NCBI GenBank assembly: GCA_051418075.1
Contig: JBPRGG010000072.1
Location: 28,607 to 92,606 of the forward strand
Length of the DNA stretch: 64,000 bases
Origin: JBPRGG01 sp051418075
GTDB taxonomy: Bacteria; Bacteroidota; Bacteroidia; Cytophagales; Cyclobacteriaceae
Direction of reading: 5' to 3'
Shown here: piece after piece, positions 36,701 through 44,814 of the stretch
Layout: each line of letters begins with the position of its first letter
How positions within the stretch are numbered: the stretch's first letter is position 1
Made by a program: the position numbers and the translations under genes
Notes under the pieces: model-generated
The model's input: the letters and a program-made list of their open reading frames with translations, nothing else
Database searches by the model: none
What the model was told of the DNA's origin: nothing

Positions 36701-37080
36701 CCATATCCTACGTGTCGGCCACCTACATTTTCCCCGGTACCAACCCATATAGTATGTGGATTGACAGGATCAATGGTAACACAACCAATGGAATAGGAGG
36801 ATTGATCATCAAAAACAGGATTCCAGGTGGTACCAGCATTTTTGGTTTTCCAAACGCCGCCTGAACCCACTGCAATATACCATAGATTATTATCTTGGGG
36901 ATGTACAGCTATATCTGCAATACGACCGGACATAAAAGCTGGTCCGATACTTCGTAATTTTAATCCTGAAAAAGTAGTGTCATTCCAGATGTTCTCACTT
37001 TTATCCTGACCTACGACTATCGTTGCATTTATAAATACCAAAACAATCCATAGGCTCATAAAGGAAATATGTTTTTTCAT
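33781..37080 (-). CDS. Exported BNR-repeat (sortilin/VPS10-like) beta-propeller protein
   Basis: A 1099-residue protein with a signal peptide (FMSLWIVLVFINATIVVGQ). At least eight BNR/Asp-box repeats are visible (YKSEDGGENW, FKSTDGGTTW, YRSKDGGETW, YRSDDRGASW, VSEDGGKTF, WRSDNRGDSW, VTEDGGANW, YKSTDKGKSW). They form one or two large propellers like those of xyloglucanases (GH74) and sortilin. A beta module (about residues 830-940) and a helical C-terminal region follow. GH74 catalytic acids cannot be confirmed by eye. Such proteins are common and uncharacterised in Bacteroidota. Hydrolase, binding or peptide-receptor roles are all possible. Confidence 0.8.
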   Translation of the reverse strand: MKKHISFMSLWIVLVFINATIVVGQDKSENIWNDTTFSGLKLRSIGPAFMSGRIADIAVHPQDNNLWYIAVGSGGVWKTKNAGTTWNPVFDDQSSYSIGCVTIDPVNPHTIWVGTGENVGGRHVGYGDGVYKSEDGGENWQHMGLKQSEHISKIIVHPENADIIWVAAQGPLWSKGGERGLFKSTDGGTTWNKTLGDDEWTGVTDLVIDPRNPDWLYAATWQRHRNVAAYIGGGPGTAIYRSKDGGETWEKLSKGLPASNMGKIGLAISAQNPDVIYAAIELDRRKGGLYRSDDRGASWEKRSDAVSGATGPHYYQELYASPHQFDKIYLVDVRMQVSEDGGKTFSQMKEEHKHSDNHALAFRMDDPDYLLVGTDGGLYETFDDTENWRFIANLPVTQFYKVALDDTEPFYNIYGGTQDNNTQGGPSRTDNEHGIRNADWFITLFGDGHQPATEPGNPDIMYSEWQEGNLVRVDRTTGEIVYIQPQPAEGEYFERFNWDAPILVSPHSPARIYYASQRVWRSDNRGDSWETISGDLTKNQERIELPIMGKTWGWDAGWDLYAMSNYNTITSLAESPLQEGLIYAGTDDGLIQVTEDGGANWRKIEVNKLPGVPATAFVNDIKADLFDENTVYVALDNHKYGDFKPYLYKSTDKGKSWKSIDSNIPDRTLIWRLVQDHVKPELLFAATEFGIYFTVNGGDRWQKLTGGVPTISFRDLAIHKRENDLVGASFGRGFYIFDDYSPLRQISEDQLKQEATLFPTRKSWWYVPKPVLDFGGGKGSQGAAYFTAPNPPFGAVFTYYLSDGYKTLAESRKEKEKELVKQDQDIPFPGWDQVEAERRAQGPRIWLTIKDQSGKVVRRIEGPVKKGFHRVAWDLHYPSTNPIDPDNLPKKTEGQPEPKGLMAAPGQYTVTLSKQIDGEITNLSAPMEFELVKLRDGALPGSSPQQAAQFWRELEAFSRASGALSQVISQQLKKINAMQLVISRSLEAPGELDQEVYQLREKMMDLDQQLNGHRAKMEVGEKSSPTLKDRYSHAYYGTAYSTYGPTPMHEASLRIAKSDFNQLKEQVNQLINQEIPQLEQKLEKAGAPWIKGQPIPDLE

Positions 37081-37410
37081 ACAGCAATTTGTTATTGAGG
37101 TTTTTGCAACTTGATATCATTTTTTGCTAAAAATAATTCATAAAAATTGTTCAGCCAAAATTTATTGACAAAGCCAGAAAAACCAATGATAACAGGTTTC
37201 ATTTTTATTTAAACGCGAGAATGGTGAAAAAGACATTGGTGATATATTTATCAGCTTCTCATCACTGGATCATTGAGCTGGATAATCGAAACCTCCGGTA
37301 TTTTTTAAACGTAAACTTTGCCTTTTACTAGTAATTAGTCATCTTTAAGGGCAATTTGAAAGTGCTGCAAGTTCCGAAAATTTAATAAAACTGTAGATAT
37401 ATCCAAAGTG
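37081..37410. other. Divergent intergenic region between BNR and beta-helix genes
   Basis: About 330 AT-rich bases separating two divergently transcribed genes, so it must hold both promoters. The nearest -7-like sequences have a three-base instead of a two-base spacer (TAAACTTTG near 37313 on the plus strand). No hairpin or convincing small gene is seen. Confidence 0.4.
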
Positions 37411-40176
37411 ATGTCAAAGCGTAAGATAAAATGTTTCTCTTTTAGCTGGCTTATCTGTTGGCCATTTTTATGGTTATCTCATCAGGTTTTTGCCCAGTCC
37501 ATACCCTTAAACCAGCCTGTGAAATTAGAGGATACAATATGGCGGGGACAAAATGACTCTGTTTTAAAAGCAAGTTGGTTGTCCCAAGATCAGGGTTTCT
37601 TATGGCCTTCTGCAAAAGCAATGAAAAATATTACCCTGGCTACTTTAAGCCAGCCATTGAAAGTGACACATCTGGAATTTCAACAGACTTTCTATCCTGG
37701 TAAGCCGTTGATTGACTGGATGGCTGCGGTAGGTCTGGCTCATCGTAAGAACCAGTTACCTCCGGAAGTCCCGACTGTTATCACATACCAGGTAATTTAT
37801 CAGGATAGCAGTATGATCAATATTCCGGTAAGGTTTGAAGAAAGTATCCATAACTGGTATCGCATTCAGACAGTTGGTCCTATGCTGTGGGCTGAGCCGA
37901 AGATCTTGCACAGCTTTGATCAACCGGCCCAATCACAAGCTGTGGTTTATAACATGCAATGGCCTAATCCAAAGCCAAATGTACCAGTAACTGGTATCCG
38001 TATAGCAGGTGAAACATCCGAAAAACAGGCCTGGGGGGAGGTTTTGTTATTATCTATAAAAGCCTATCAGCAATCAGACCAGGGACGTTCCTTTTATGTA
38101 GACCGACCACCCATGGGATGGGATGGAGGAGCAGGTACCTACGAACAACCATTTGGATCCATTCAAAAAGCAGTAGATCTGGCCAGGCCGGGAGATCAGA
38201 TTTATATCCGGGGCGGTTATTATGCCTTATCTGAACCAGTCAATATTAATTTTACTGGTAAGGAAGGAAAATGGCTGACCATTTCGGCCTTTTTTGGAGA
38301 AACACCGGTGCTGGAGGCTTATGGTATTCATTATGATTATCGTGACCAGCAGGAACGTTTGAAGACCAGTGCTGTCGCTCCCCTCCGTCAAAATGATACG
38401 GGGATAATCAGCGCCTGGGGTGATCCTTCTTTTCTGCGTATCCAGGGTTTGCAAATTCAAAATTCAAGGAGGGCTGGTATCAGTGTATATGGTAAGCCAG
38501 CCCAAGGGTCTGGTTGGGGTGTATCCAGGCAAGTGGATGTGCGTTTTAATACCGTTTATCGCAGCCATACCATGGGCATCATCATTCATAGGGTGGATCA
38601 GGTACAGGTAATTGGTAACAGGGTGGTCAGACCTCACTCTGTCAGGATGAGCAGTGATCCGGTGACTGGTTCATTGACATCCTTTGATCATGGGGCCCAG
38701 GAAGCCATTGATCTTTCCCGCAATAAAGGTTTTGAAATTGCATTCAATGAAGTATATGGAGGAGGTAAAGAGGCTATAGACTGCATCAGCGTGGAAGATG
38801 GCGAGATCCATCATAACTATGTGCATGATTGCCTGAATGGAATTTATATTGACAGCTGGTCAGTTCCGATCCGGAGACTGAAAATCCATCATAATTTTAT
38901 TCATAATGCCTTTAATGGTATTCCTCTGGCTACAGAAGGTAGTAACGACTTGTACGATTTTGATATTCACCATAATATCATTATTGACTCCAAATCCGTG
39001 GGCATAGGGATCAATGAGGCCACCTATAAAGCCAATCCTGCTAAAGTACAGGAAATAAGGGTGTATCAGAATACCATTCATGGTTCAGGTGGCCATGCCA
39101 GTGCTATTGGCTGGCAGGCCTCAGGGATTGATATTGGAGGATTCAAAGACAATCAGGAATTTAAGCACATTACGGTCAGGGATAACATCGTAACGCATAC
39201 CACCGGCAGGCCTTTAGCCAATGTTTATGCGGGAAAACCAGCGCATCATATAGATATTGTTCATAACCTGATCTTTCCCCCCGAAGATTCCACACCGGAA
39301 TGGATAGTGAGTAAAGACAGGCGACTGGTAGATAATTTTAGTGTACATGGTCGATCGGCTAGGCTGGCAGATCCTAATTACAAGTCTGTTCAGGCCGGTG
39401 ATGTTCGAATACAGAAAAAATCTCCGGCCATTGGAGCAGGTAGTAAGGGCCAGGATCTGGGTGCGTTGGCGTTGGGTCAGGCCTGGGTGCCCGGTTTAGA
39501 TTGGTCTGGTAAAATCACCGCTTACTATCATGGGCCGGTGGTTTGGCAGCCTTTACATATTTCCCCGGAAAAGTTTACCCTGCATCGTAATCATTTGCAG
39601 CGACCCAGTTGGTTTCAGCGGAACAGGTATGGGGTAGATTTTCAGAACCTTCCCCATGGCTATCAAAGTTTTACCGGTATTATTTTTTTTATACCGGATG
39701 AAAGTCAGGTAGTACATCCCACGGTGCTGGCATTGCGGGGAAGAATGGCAGAAGTAGCGAAAGAACATATTTATGATATAGCCATAGGCCGGAAGGCAGA
39801 TCAGTTGGCATTTCTGCAGGCTTATCACATGGTCGACAGTAGCCAGGCAGATCAGGGTGATCAGTTATTTCATTACCGTGTAAATTATGAAAATGGAACC
39901 AGTGTCAACATTCTGGTAAAATGGCTGGAAAACATTGGTGATTGGCTGGGTTTGCCTGAAGCTTTAGGAGATCTTCCTCAGGCTCAGCTGGCTTATCACC
40001 TCAAGGTCTTCCAAAAGCGTAATAAGGAACAACAGATCAGGCTTTACTCCATGACCTGGAAAAATCCTCATCCGGAGCTTCAGATCAAATCCCTGGACCT
40101 GATCAATGATCAGGAATATCATGTTGGCGCTCCGGCAGTATTTGGCATTGCTACTGGAAAAAACCGGGGAAGCTGA
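37411..40176 (+). CDS. Exported right-handed parallel beta-helix protein with flanking repeated modules
   Basis: A 921-residue protein with a signal peptide (FSWLICWPFLWLSHQVFAQ). Start taken as ATG 37411; GTG 37408 is in frame before it. GAGTYEQPFGSIQKAVDLA near residue 240 is the typical opening of surface beta-helix proteins, followed by rungs through about residue 690 (HHNYVHDCLNGIYID, HHNFIHNAFNGIPLA, HHNIIIDSKSVGIGI). This is the pectate-lyase-like fold of lyases, epimerases and hydrolases. The modules before and after the helix resemble one another (YNMQWPNPKPNVPVTGIRI against YSMTWKNPHPELQIKSLDL). Followed after 28 bases by a GH28-like gene, so a uronic-acid polymer is a fair guess for the substrate. 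Confidence 0.75.
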   Translation: MSKRKIKCFSFSWLICWPFLWLSHQVFAQSIPLNQPVKLEDTIWRGQNDSVLKASWLSQDQGFLWPSAKAMKNITLATLSQPLKVTHLEFQQTFYPGKPLIDWMAAVGLAHRKNQLPPEVPTVITYQVIYQDSSMINIPVRFEESIHNWYRIQTVGPMLWAEPKILHSFDQPAQSQAVVYNMQWPNPKPNVPVTGIRIAGETSEKQAWGEVLLLSIKAYQQSDQGRSFYVDRPPMGWDGGAGTYEQPFGSIQKAVDLARPGDQIYIRGGYYALSEPVNINFTGKEGKWLTISAFFGETPVLEAYGIHYDYRDQQERLKTSAVAPLRQNDTGIISAWGDPSFLRIQGLQIQNSRRAGISVYGKPAQGSGWGVSRQVDVRFNTVYRSHTMGIIIHRVDQVQVIGNRVVRPHSVRMSSDPVTGSLTSFDHGAQEAIDLSRNKGFEIAFNEVYGGGKEAIDCISVEDGEIHHNYVHDCLNGIYIDSWSVPIRRLKIHHNFIHNAFNGIPLATEGSNDLYDFDIHHNIIIDSKSVGIGINEATYKANPAKVQEIRVYQNTIHGSGGHASAIGWQASGIDIGGFKDNQEFKHITVRDNIVTHTTGRPLANVYAGKPAHHIDIVHNLIFPPEDSTPEWIVSKDRRLVDNFSVHGRSARLADPNYKSVQAGDVRIQKKSPAIGAGSKGQDLGALALGQAWVPGLDWSGKITAYYHGPVVWQPLHISPEKFTLHRNHLQRPSWFQRNRYGVDFQNLPHGYQSFTGIIFFIPDESQVVHPTVLALRGRMAEVAKEHIYDIAIGRKADQLAFLQAYHMVDSSQADQGDQLFHYRVNYENGTSVNILVKWLENIGDWLGLPEALGDLPQAQLAYHLKVFQKRNKEQQIRLYSMTWKNPHPELQIKSLDLINDQEYHVGAPAVFGIATGKNRGS

Positions 40177-40204
40177 AATAATTTGCTTTAATTTAACTTA
40201 TAAA

Positions 40205-41824
40205 ATGGAGTCACATATAATTATGATACCAAAACGGGTTTTAAAATTCTTATTAATCACCATGACCCTGACCGGTTGTCAATCGACCGGAAATGAAAAA
40301 ATACAGGAAGGAACCCAACCACTGTTTAGCAGGGAGGAGGCTGATCAGCAAATCCAGCAGATCATCAGACAGATCAAGGAACCGGAAATTCCCTCAGATA
40401 CCATCAACCTGATCGAATTTTCCGGACATCCACCCGACTCAGAAGGATCTTTTGATTTTTACCCCTTTATTCAGAAAGCCATAGATGAATTATCCCAAAG
40501 GGGAGGGGGCTGGCTATTATTTGCCCATTCACAAGGTATCAAAACCTGGTTGCGTTATCAGGAGACTTACCGGATCGAAGGTGCCATACAACTAAAGTCT
40601 AATATTGGTCTGATCCTGGACCGGTCTGTCAGGTTGTTTTTTCCTTTCGCACCTGCGAAATACCTGTTAAACGGGCAGGGGGTGCTGACCCGGTATGAAG
40701 GAACCACCATCTATTCTTTTTCACCATTGATCAGGGCCTTTAATGCCCATGATCTTGCCATTGTATCAAGGGGTGAAACCGGAGCCATGCCTGTTATAGA
40801 TGGTGATGGAGAAAAATGGCAGCGCTGGATGTGGGAAGGGGAAGGAGCACGTCGTGAGCAAGGGCTTACACCGGCTTACGAGGCCCTGAAGGATGTGAAT
40901 AATGCTGATATACCCATTGCTGAGCGGGTTTATACAGATCCTGCTGCTGATTATTTCCGTCCTGAAACCATGGAGTTCTTTTTATGTCAAAATATTCTGG
41001 TAGATGGGGTCAAGATCACCAATTCTCCATTCTGGTGTGTAAAACCGGTTTTTTCTCAAAGCTGTACCTTCAGGAATATGGCTTTTGATGCCATGGTGGT
41101 AAATAATGATGGCATTGATCCGGAATCTTCCAAAAACATCCTGATAGAAAATATTTCATTTGGCAACCATGATGATAATATCGCCATCAAAGCCGGAAGG
41201 GACAAGGAGGGGCGGGAAGGAGCCCTTGTGGCTGGTACAAAATTAGAAAACATTGATAGCGAATATATCAATAATGGCAGGATCACCGGACCTACTGAAA
41301 ATGTAGTGATCAGAAATTGTATGTTTGAGGGACATTATGCCATTTGTGTCGGGAGTGAAATGTCTGGAGGAGTCAGGAATGTTTTTGCCCTGGATAATTA
41401 TTCAGTGACCAAGGTAAATATGGGATTTTTTCTGAAAAGCAGCCGCTTAAGGGGAGGTGTGGTGGAAAATATTTATGTCAATGGGCTAAAGCTCAACCAG
41501 ACTGAAGGAGCGGTGATTGCCATGATTCCCAATTATGATAAGGCCGATGAAAGTCCTTATGTACCCACATTCAGGAATGTACAAATTGAAAATGTCAGTA
41601 GTCAATCCAGTGAAAACGGGATCATTATTCATGGATGGCCTGATCAACCGGTGCAACATATCTGGCTGGAATCCATTCATCTGAATAAGGTAGAAGAAGA
41701 CTTGCTGGAGGTTCATCAGTCAGAAAATATTAGCATCAGGAAGGTTACTGTGAATGGGCAAGTGTATGATACGGTTATTACCAAAACAAAAGATGAAGAA
41801 AATAAACCTCCGGAAAGGATTTGA
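40205..41824 (+). CDS. GH28-like (polygalacturonase family) lipoprotein
   Basis: A 539-residue protein; ATG 40223 is an equally good start and gives a compact lipoprotein signal (KFLLITMTLTGC). The parallel beta-helix carries the GH28 pattern: NNDGIDPESSKN (first catalytic Asp), GNHDDNIAIKAG (Asp pair), GHYAICVGSEMSGGVRN (in place of GHG) and the late FFLKSSRLRGG (RIK-like). GH28 enzymes hydrolyse polygalacturonan or related chains. The annotation as GH28-like is solid, the exact linkage is not. It lies 28 bases after the beta-helix gene and the two probably act together in the periplasm. Confidence 0.85.
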   Translation: MESHIIMIPKRVLKFLLITMTLTGCQSTGNEKIQEGTQPLFSREEADQQIQQIIRQIKEPEIPSDTINLIEFSGHPPDSEGSFDFYPFIQKAIDELSQRGGGWLLFAHSQGIKTWLRYQETYRIEGAIQLKSNIGLILDRSVRLFFPFAPAKYLLNGQGVLTRYEGTTIYSFSPLIRAFNAHDLAIVSRGETGAMPVIDGDGEKWQRWMWEGEGARREQGLTPAYEALKDVNNADIPIAERVYTDPAADYFRPETMEFFLCQNILVDGVKITNSPFWCVKPVFSQSCTFRNMAFDAMVVNNDGIDPESSKNILIENISFGNHDDNIAIKAGRDKEGREGALVAGTKLENIDSEYINNGRITGPTENVVIRNCMFEGHYAICVGSEMSGGVRNVFALDNYSVTKVNMGFFLKSSRLRGGVVENIYVNGLKLNQTEGAVIAMIPNYDKADESPYVPTFRNVQIENVSSQSSENGIIIHGWPDQPVQHIWLESIHLNKVEEDLLEVHQSENISIRKVTVNGQVYDTVITKTKDEENKPPERI

Positions 41825-41926
41825 CAGGCAACGGCATCTAATACAATAAGACCAGCAGCATTTTTGGAGAATTCTTAGGATGGGCAGTCGCTTTTTTATA
41901 AATTGGGGTTAATGCATGAACCAAAA

Positions 41927-42544
41927 ATGTCAATCAAGCTCAGTATCATTCTGATTTTAGTTTCATTCAGTAGTTGTGCCATAAAAAACCCCGCCCGTAG
42001 AGGGTTTGAACCGGGATATGTAGTAACCTGGCAGAATGACACCATTGCAGGTTATGTGAGAGACCGTAGTGATTCAAATTTTCCCGATTTATACCGTAAG
42101 ATCAGGTTCAGAAGCTCAGATGGAAAAGGACATAAATATGGACCTAAACAAATCAAGGCCTATCAAAAGGGATTTGAAAGTTTTGAAACACTCTGGATTC
42201 ATACATTCAGAGAGTTTTTGGTGACACGGTATATCAGTCAACCTGGAGTAGGTAAGCCTCATTTTATGAAAATAGTAAGAAAAGGCTATCTGTCTTACTA
42301 TCATTGGGAATATGTGGATGGAGAATTTCAGGATATTGAGCATATCCCCTTGTTTAAGCGTGAAGATGGATATAGTATGGTAAGGGTAACTCAGGGGATT
42401 TTAGGTTTGAAGAAAAAAAGACTTTCTGAGTTTTTTCAGGATTGTCCTGACCTGGTAAATAAGATCAATGCAGGTGAAATAAGAAATCCTTTTGAAATCC
42501 ATGATTTTTATAATCAATGGGTAGAAGCGGGCAGGTATAGGTAA
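41927..42544 (+). CDS. Putative lipoprotein of unknown function
   Basis: A 205-residue protein; the start is set at ATG 41927 because the frame then opens with a lipoprotein signal (MSIKLSIILILVSFSSC). ATG 41912 and TTG 41903 are alternatives. The mature part begins GYVVTWQNDTIAGYV, a motif I know from uncharacterised Bacteroidota proteins with the pattern of a GDTI-like loop, followed by KIRFRSSDGKGHKYGPKQIKAY. No enzyme motif is visible. It stands 80 bases after the GH28-like gene and before a 334-base gap, so its operon membership is unclear. Confidence 0.6.
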   Translation: MSIKLSIILILVSFSSCAIKNPARRGFEPGYVVTWQNDTIAGYVRDRSDSNFPDLYRKIRFRSSDGKGHKYGPKQIKAYQKGFESFETLWIHTFREFLVTRYISQPGVGKPHFMKIVRKGYLSYYHWEYVDGEFQDIEHIPLFKREDGYSMVRVTQGILGLKKKRLSEFFQDCPDLVNKINAGEIRNPFEIHDFYNQWVEAGRYR

Positions 42545-42878
42545 ATTTCAATAGTTACAGGCTCTAAGCAATTTTCTTTCAGATAAATATCATATTTAAA
42601 TCTTACTCCCGAGATATTAAATTTGTGTGTTATTATGTATACATTGGGGCCTCAATGAATGTTAAGGAGTCAACAGTTTGATCCATTTTTTAAAATTTAA
42701 GTCTGAGAATCAATAAATTCATTAAATCACAGTTAATATTAAAATAATATAGATTTATTTGTATTTTGTGAATAATATTGATCAAATAAAGAATAAATTT
42801 AATATTTGAAACCCTGAAGCCTTAAAATATAAACTACTGAATTGCTTTTAATAAGGCAAGGGCGTTAAATCTCGCGGT
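42545..42878. other. AT-rich intergenic region upstream of the eight-gene system
   Basis: 334 strongly AT-rich bases between the unknown lipoprotein and the first gene of the tubulin/SrfB/MotAB-like operon. One TAnnTTTG match lies at 42618-42625. No terminator hairpin or RNA gene is evident. It probably holds the promoter of the operon. Confidence 0.5.
42618..42625 (+). promoter_or_regulatory. Candidate -7 box for the eight-gene system
   Basis: TAAATTTG matches TAnnTTTG, but there is no TTTG at -33 and the leader to 42879 would be about 245 bases. In such AT-rich DNA a chance match is possible. Confidence 0.25.
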
Positions 42879-44339
42879 ATGAAACCATTATTTTGTGTTA
42901 GTGTATTAATTATATTTTTTTTAGCTGGTTGTCAAAATAATTTTCAGGAATTTCAGGAACATGCCATTGAATTGGCCTCTGATGAAGTGATCACCAGCCA
43001 GGAGTTTGCCCAATTAAGTCGCCAGGTAAATGCCAGTCCCAATATTGCCCAACAATTCAGGAATGAATCGGGAACGCTGGATTCTGCCCAATTTCAGGAT
43101 TACCTGGTGAAACTCTTTGCAGCCAAACTACCTGCCCGCAATGTAACAGTGTATAACCCATCAGTTGATACAGGCCGGGAGGAATTTAATTTTCATGTTT
43201 TCCTGGAAAATTCAGCCAGTATGGATGGTTACGTCCATGGTATCACTGAATTTGAAACGGCCATTTATAATCTATTGGGGGATCTAAAGATCAGTGATTT
43301 TTGTGACAGCCTGAATTTGTATTACATCAATAATTCCATACCTTATCAGAAAACCAATGCCATGGCAGCTGATCTGGAGGATTTTATTGAAAAGCTGGAA
43401 CCTTCTGAATTTCGCCAGAAAGGAGGCGACAGAAGCGCTTCAGATCTGAAAAATATCTTGAACAACGTCTTACAGACAGTGGATCAGGAAAATGCGGCCA
43501 TTCTGATATCAGATTTTGTATTTTCTCCGGGTAATAATGCCAATGCCCAGGACTATTTAAGCAACCAAAGTGTGGGTATAAAAATTGACTTTGCTGAAAA
43601 GATGAAAACCACCAATCTGGCTTTATCTATCCTGCAATTAAATTCATCTTTCAACGGGTTTTATTATGATCAGTATGATAAACCTGTAAGTATCAATGGG
43701 CAGCGGCCATATTATATCTGGCTGTTTGGCACAAAGGATCAGTTGGCCCAAATTCAGGAAGCACAAATTTTAGAGAACATTATTGGGGGATATCAAAATA
43801 AGCTAACCCTGGCCGGGATCGGCACCTCATCAGAACCTGAATATAAGATATTGTATAAACCCAGGTTAGGAGAATTCAGTGCCCGGTCTTTAGCTGAGGG
43901 TATGATAACCCAGGCTAAACCGGCAAAAGGGCCTAATGGGCAAAACTTGTTTAGATTTAACCTGGCCGTGGATTTTTCCCAGGTGCTACAGGAACAACCT
44001 TATTTCCTGGATGCTTCGAATTATAGGGTAAATCCTAACTATGAACTGGAGATCAGCTGGATCAACGATTCTGAGGAATATTTGAATGGGTACACCCATC
44101 AATTGCAATTGCAAACTGATGCGCTGAGGGAAGAAATTGTAGAGGTGGAGTTGATGGGTAAGATCCCTCAGTGGATCTATACCTCTTCCACAGAAAATGA
44201 CACAGGTATGGCCGGGAACAGCAATTTGATGGATAAAACTTTTGGTCTTTCTTATCTGATCGAAGGGGTATACGGGGCTTTTTATCCGGCCGCCCGGGAA
44301 AATATCATCAGCGAAATTAAAATAACGGTTAAAAAATAA
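42879..44339 (+). CDS. vWA-like lipoprotein, first gene of the eight-gene system
   Basis: A 486-residue protein with a lipobox ending at Cys18 (FFLAGC). Residues about 105-120 read FHVFLENSASMDGYVHG. This resembles the first strand and metal site of von Willebrand A domains, with Glu-Asn in place of the usual Asp. AAILISDFVFSPG near residue 210 fits the fourth vWA strand with its Asp. A beta-rich C-terminal domain follows. vWA domains mediate metal-dependent protein contacts. The lipoprotein would sit on the periplasmic side of a membrane. It is 4 bases before the next gene. The vWA assignment is by motif only; no closer family is recognised. Confidence 0.7.
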   Translation: MKPLFCVSVLIIFFLAGCQNNFQEFQEHAIELASDEVITSQEFAQLSRQVNASPNIAQQFRNESGTLDSAQFQDYLVKLFAAKLPARNVTVYNPSVDTGREEFNFHVFLENSASMDGYVHGITEFETAIYNLLGDLKISDFCDSLNLYYINNSIPYQKTNAMAADLEDFIEKLEPSEFRQKGGDRSASDLKNILNNVLQTVDQENAAILISDFVFSPGNNANAQDYLSNQSVGIKIDFAEKMKTTNLALSILQLNSSFNGFYYDQYDKPVSINGQRPYYIWLFGTKDQLAQIQEAQILENIIGGYQNKLTLAGIGTSSEPEYKILYKPRLGEFSARSLAEGMITQAKPAKGPNGQNLFRFNLAVDFSQVLQEQPYFLDASNYRVNPNYELEISWINDSEEYLNGYTHQLQLQTDALREEIVEVELMGKIPQWIYTSSTENDTGMAGNSNLMDKTFGLSYLIEGVYGAFYPAARENIISEIKITVKK

Positions 44340-44343
44340 TTAA

Positions 44344-44805
44344 ATGAATACTTTTTTTGCCAGTCTGTATGAATGGTGGGGTATTAATCCTTTATATTCC
44401 CTGGATTTCAGTGAACACCTGCGGGGATATGATGTCACCTGTACAGGTTATATTGCTACGCCCTGGTATGCCAATATTGGCCTTATCATGGTTGGATTTA
44501 CACTCTTTTTATATGCCCTACTGTATCATATCATTGACAGTCCCCGTTTTTTACGGGTATATCACTGGTGGATTATGGCTGCTGTTTTATTTGGCATTAA
44601 TTTATTTGTAGGCTATATCATTCCCTACAACAGTGTCCAGGCAGGAAACGTTTGCAGCACGTTGGATATCAACAATACCGATTATTTTGGTTTTGCGGTT
44701 TCCAATGCACTTTGGAGCCTGATCTTCTTTATGATCATTAGTTCCATTCCCTGGCCCCGGCATTTAAGTACAAATTGCAGACATACAACTTTTTGGAAAC
44801 CTTAA
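44344..44805 (+). CDS. Small three-helix membrane protein of the eight-gene system
   Basis: A 153-residue protein of no recognised family. Three membrane segments are visible: NIGLIMVGFTLFLYALLYHI (about 43-62), WWIMAAVLFGINLFVGYII (about 77-95) and ALWSLIFFMIISSIPW (about 121-137). The first 40 residues are polar with aromatic residues and a cysteine (YDVTCTGYIATPWY); a second cysteine lies in the loop between helices two and three, so a periplasmic disulphide is possible. Four bases after the lipoprotein gene and nine before the tubulin-like gene. Likely a membrane component of the apparatus. Confidence 0.75.
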   Translation: MNTFFASLYEWWGINPLYSLDFSEHLRGYDVTCTGYIATPWYANIGLIMVGFTLFLYALLYHIIDSPRFLRVYHWWIMAAVLFGINLFVGYIIPYNSVQAGNVCSTLDINNTDYFGFAVSNALWSLIFFMIISSIPWPRHLSTNCRHTTFWKP

Positions 44806-44814
44806 AATGTAAAT

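Noticed and set aside
37221..37331. 36-codon open frame between the BNR and beta-helix genes
   Set aside because: No signal peptide, motif or good promoter; composition looks like random AT-rich sequence.
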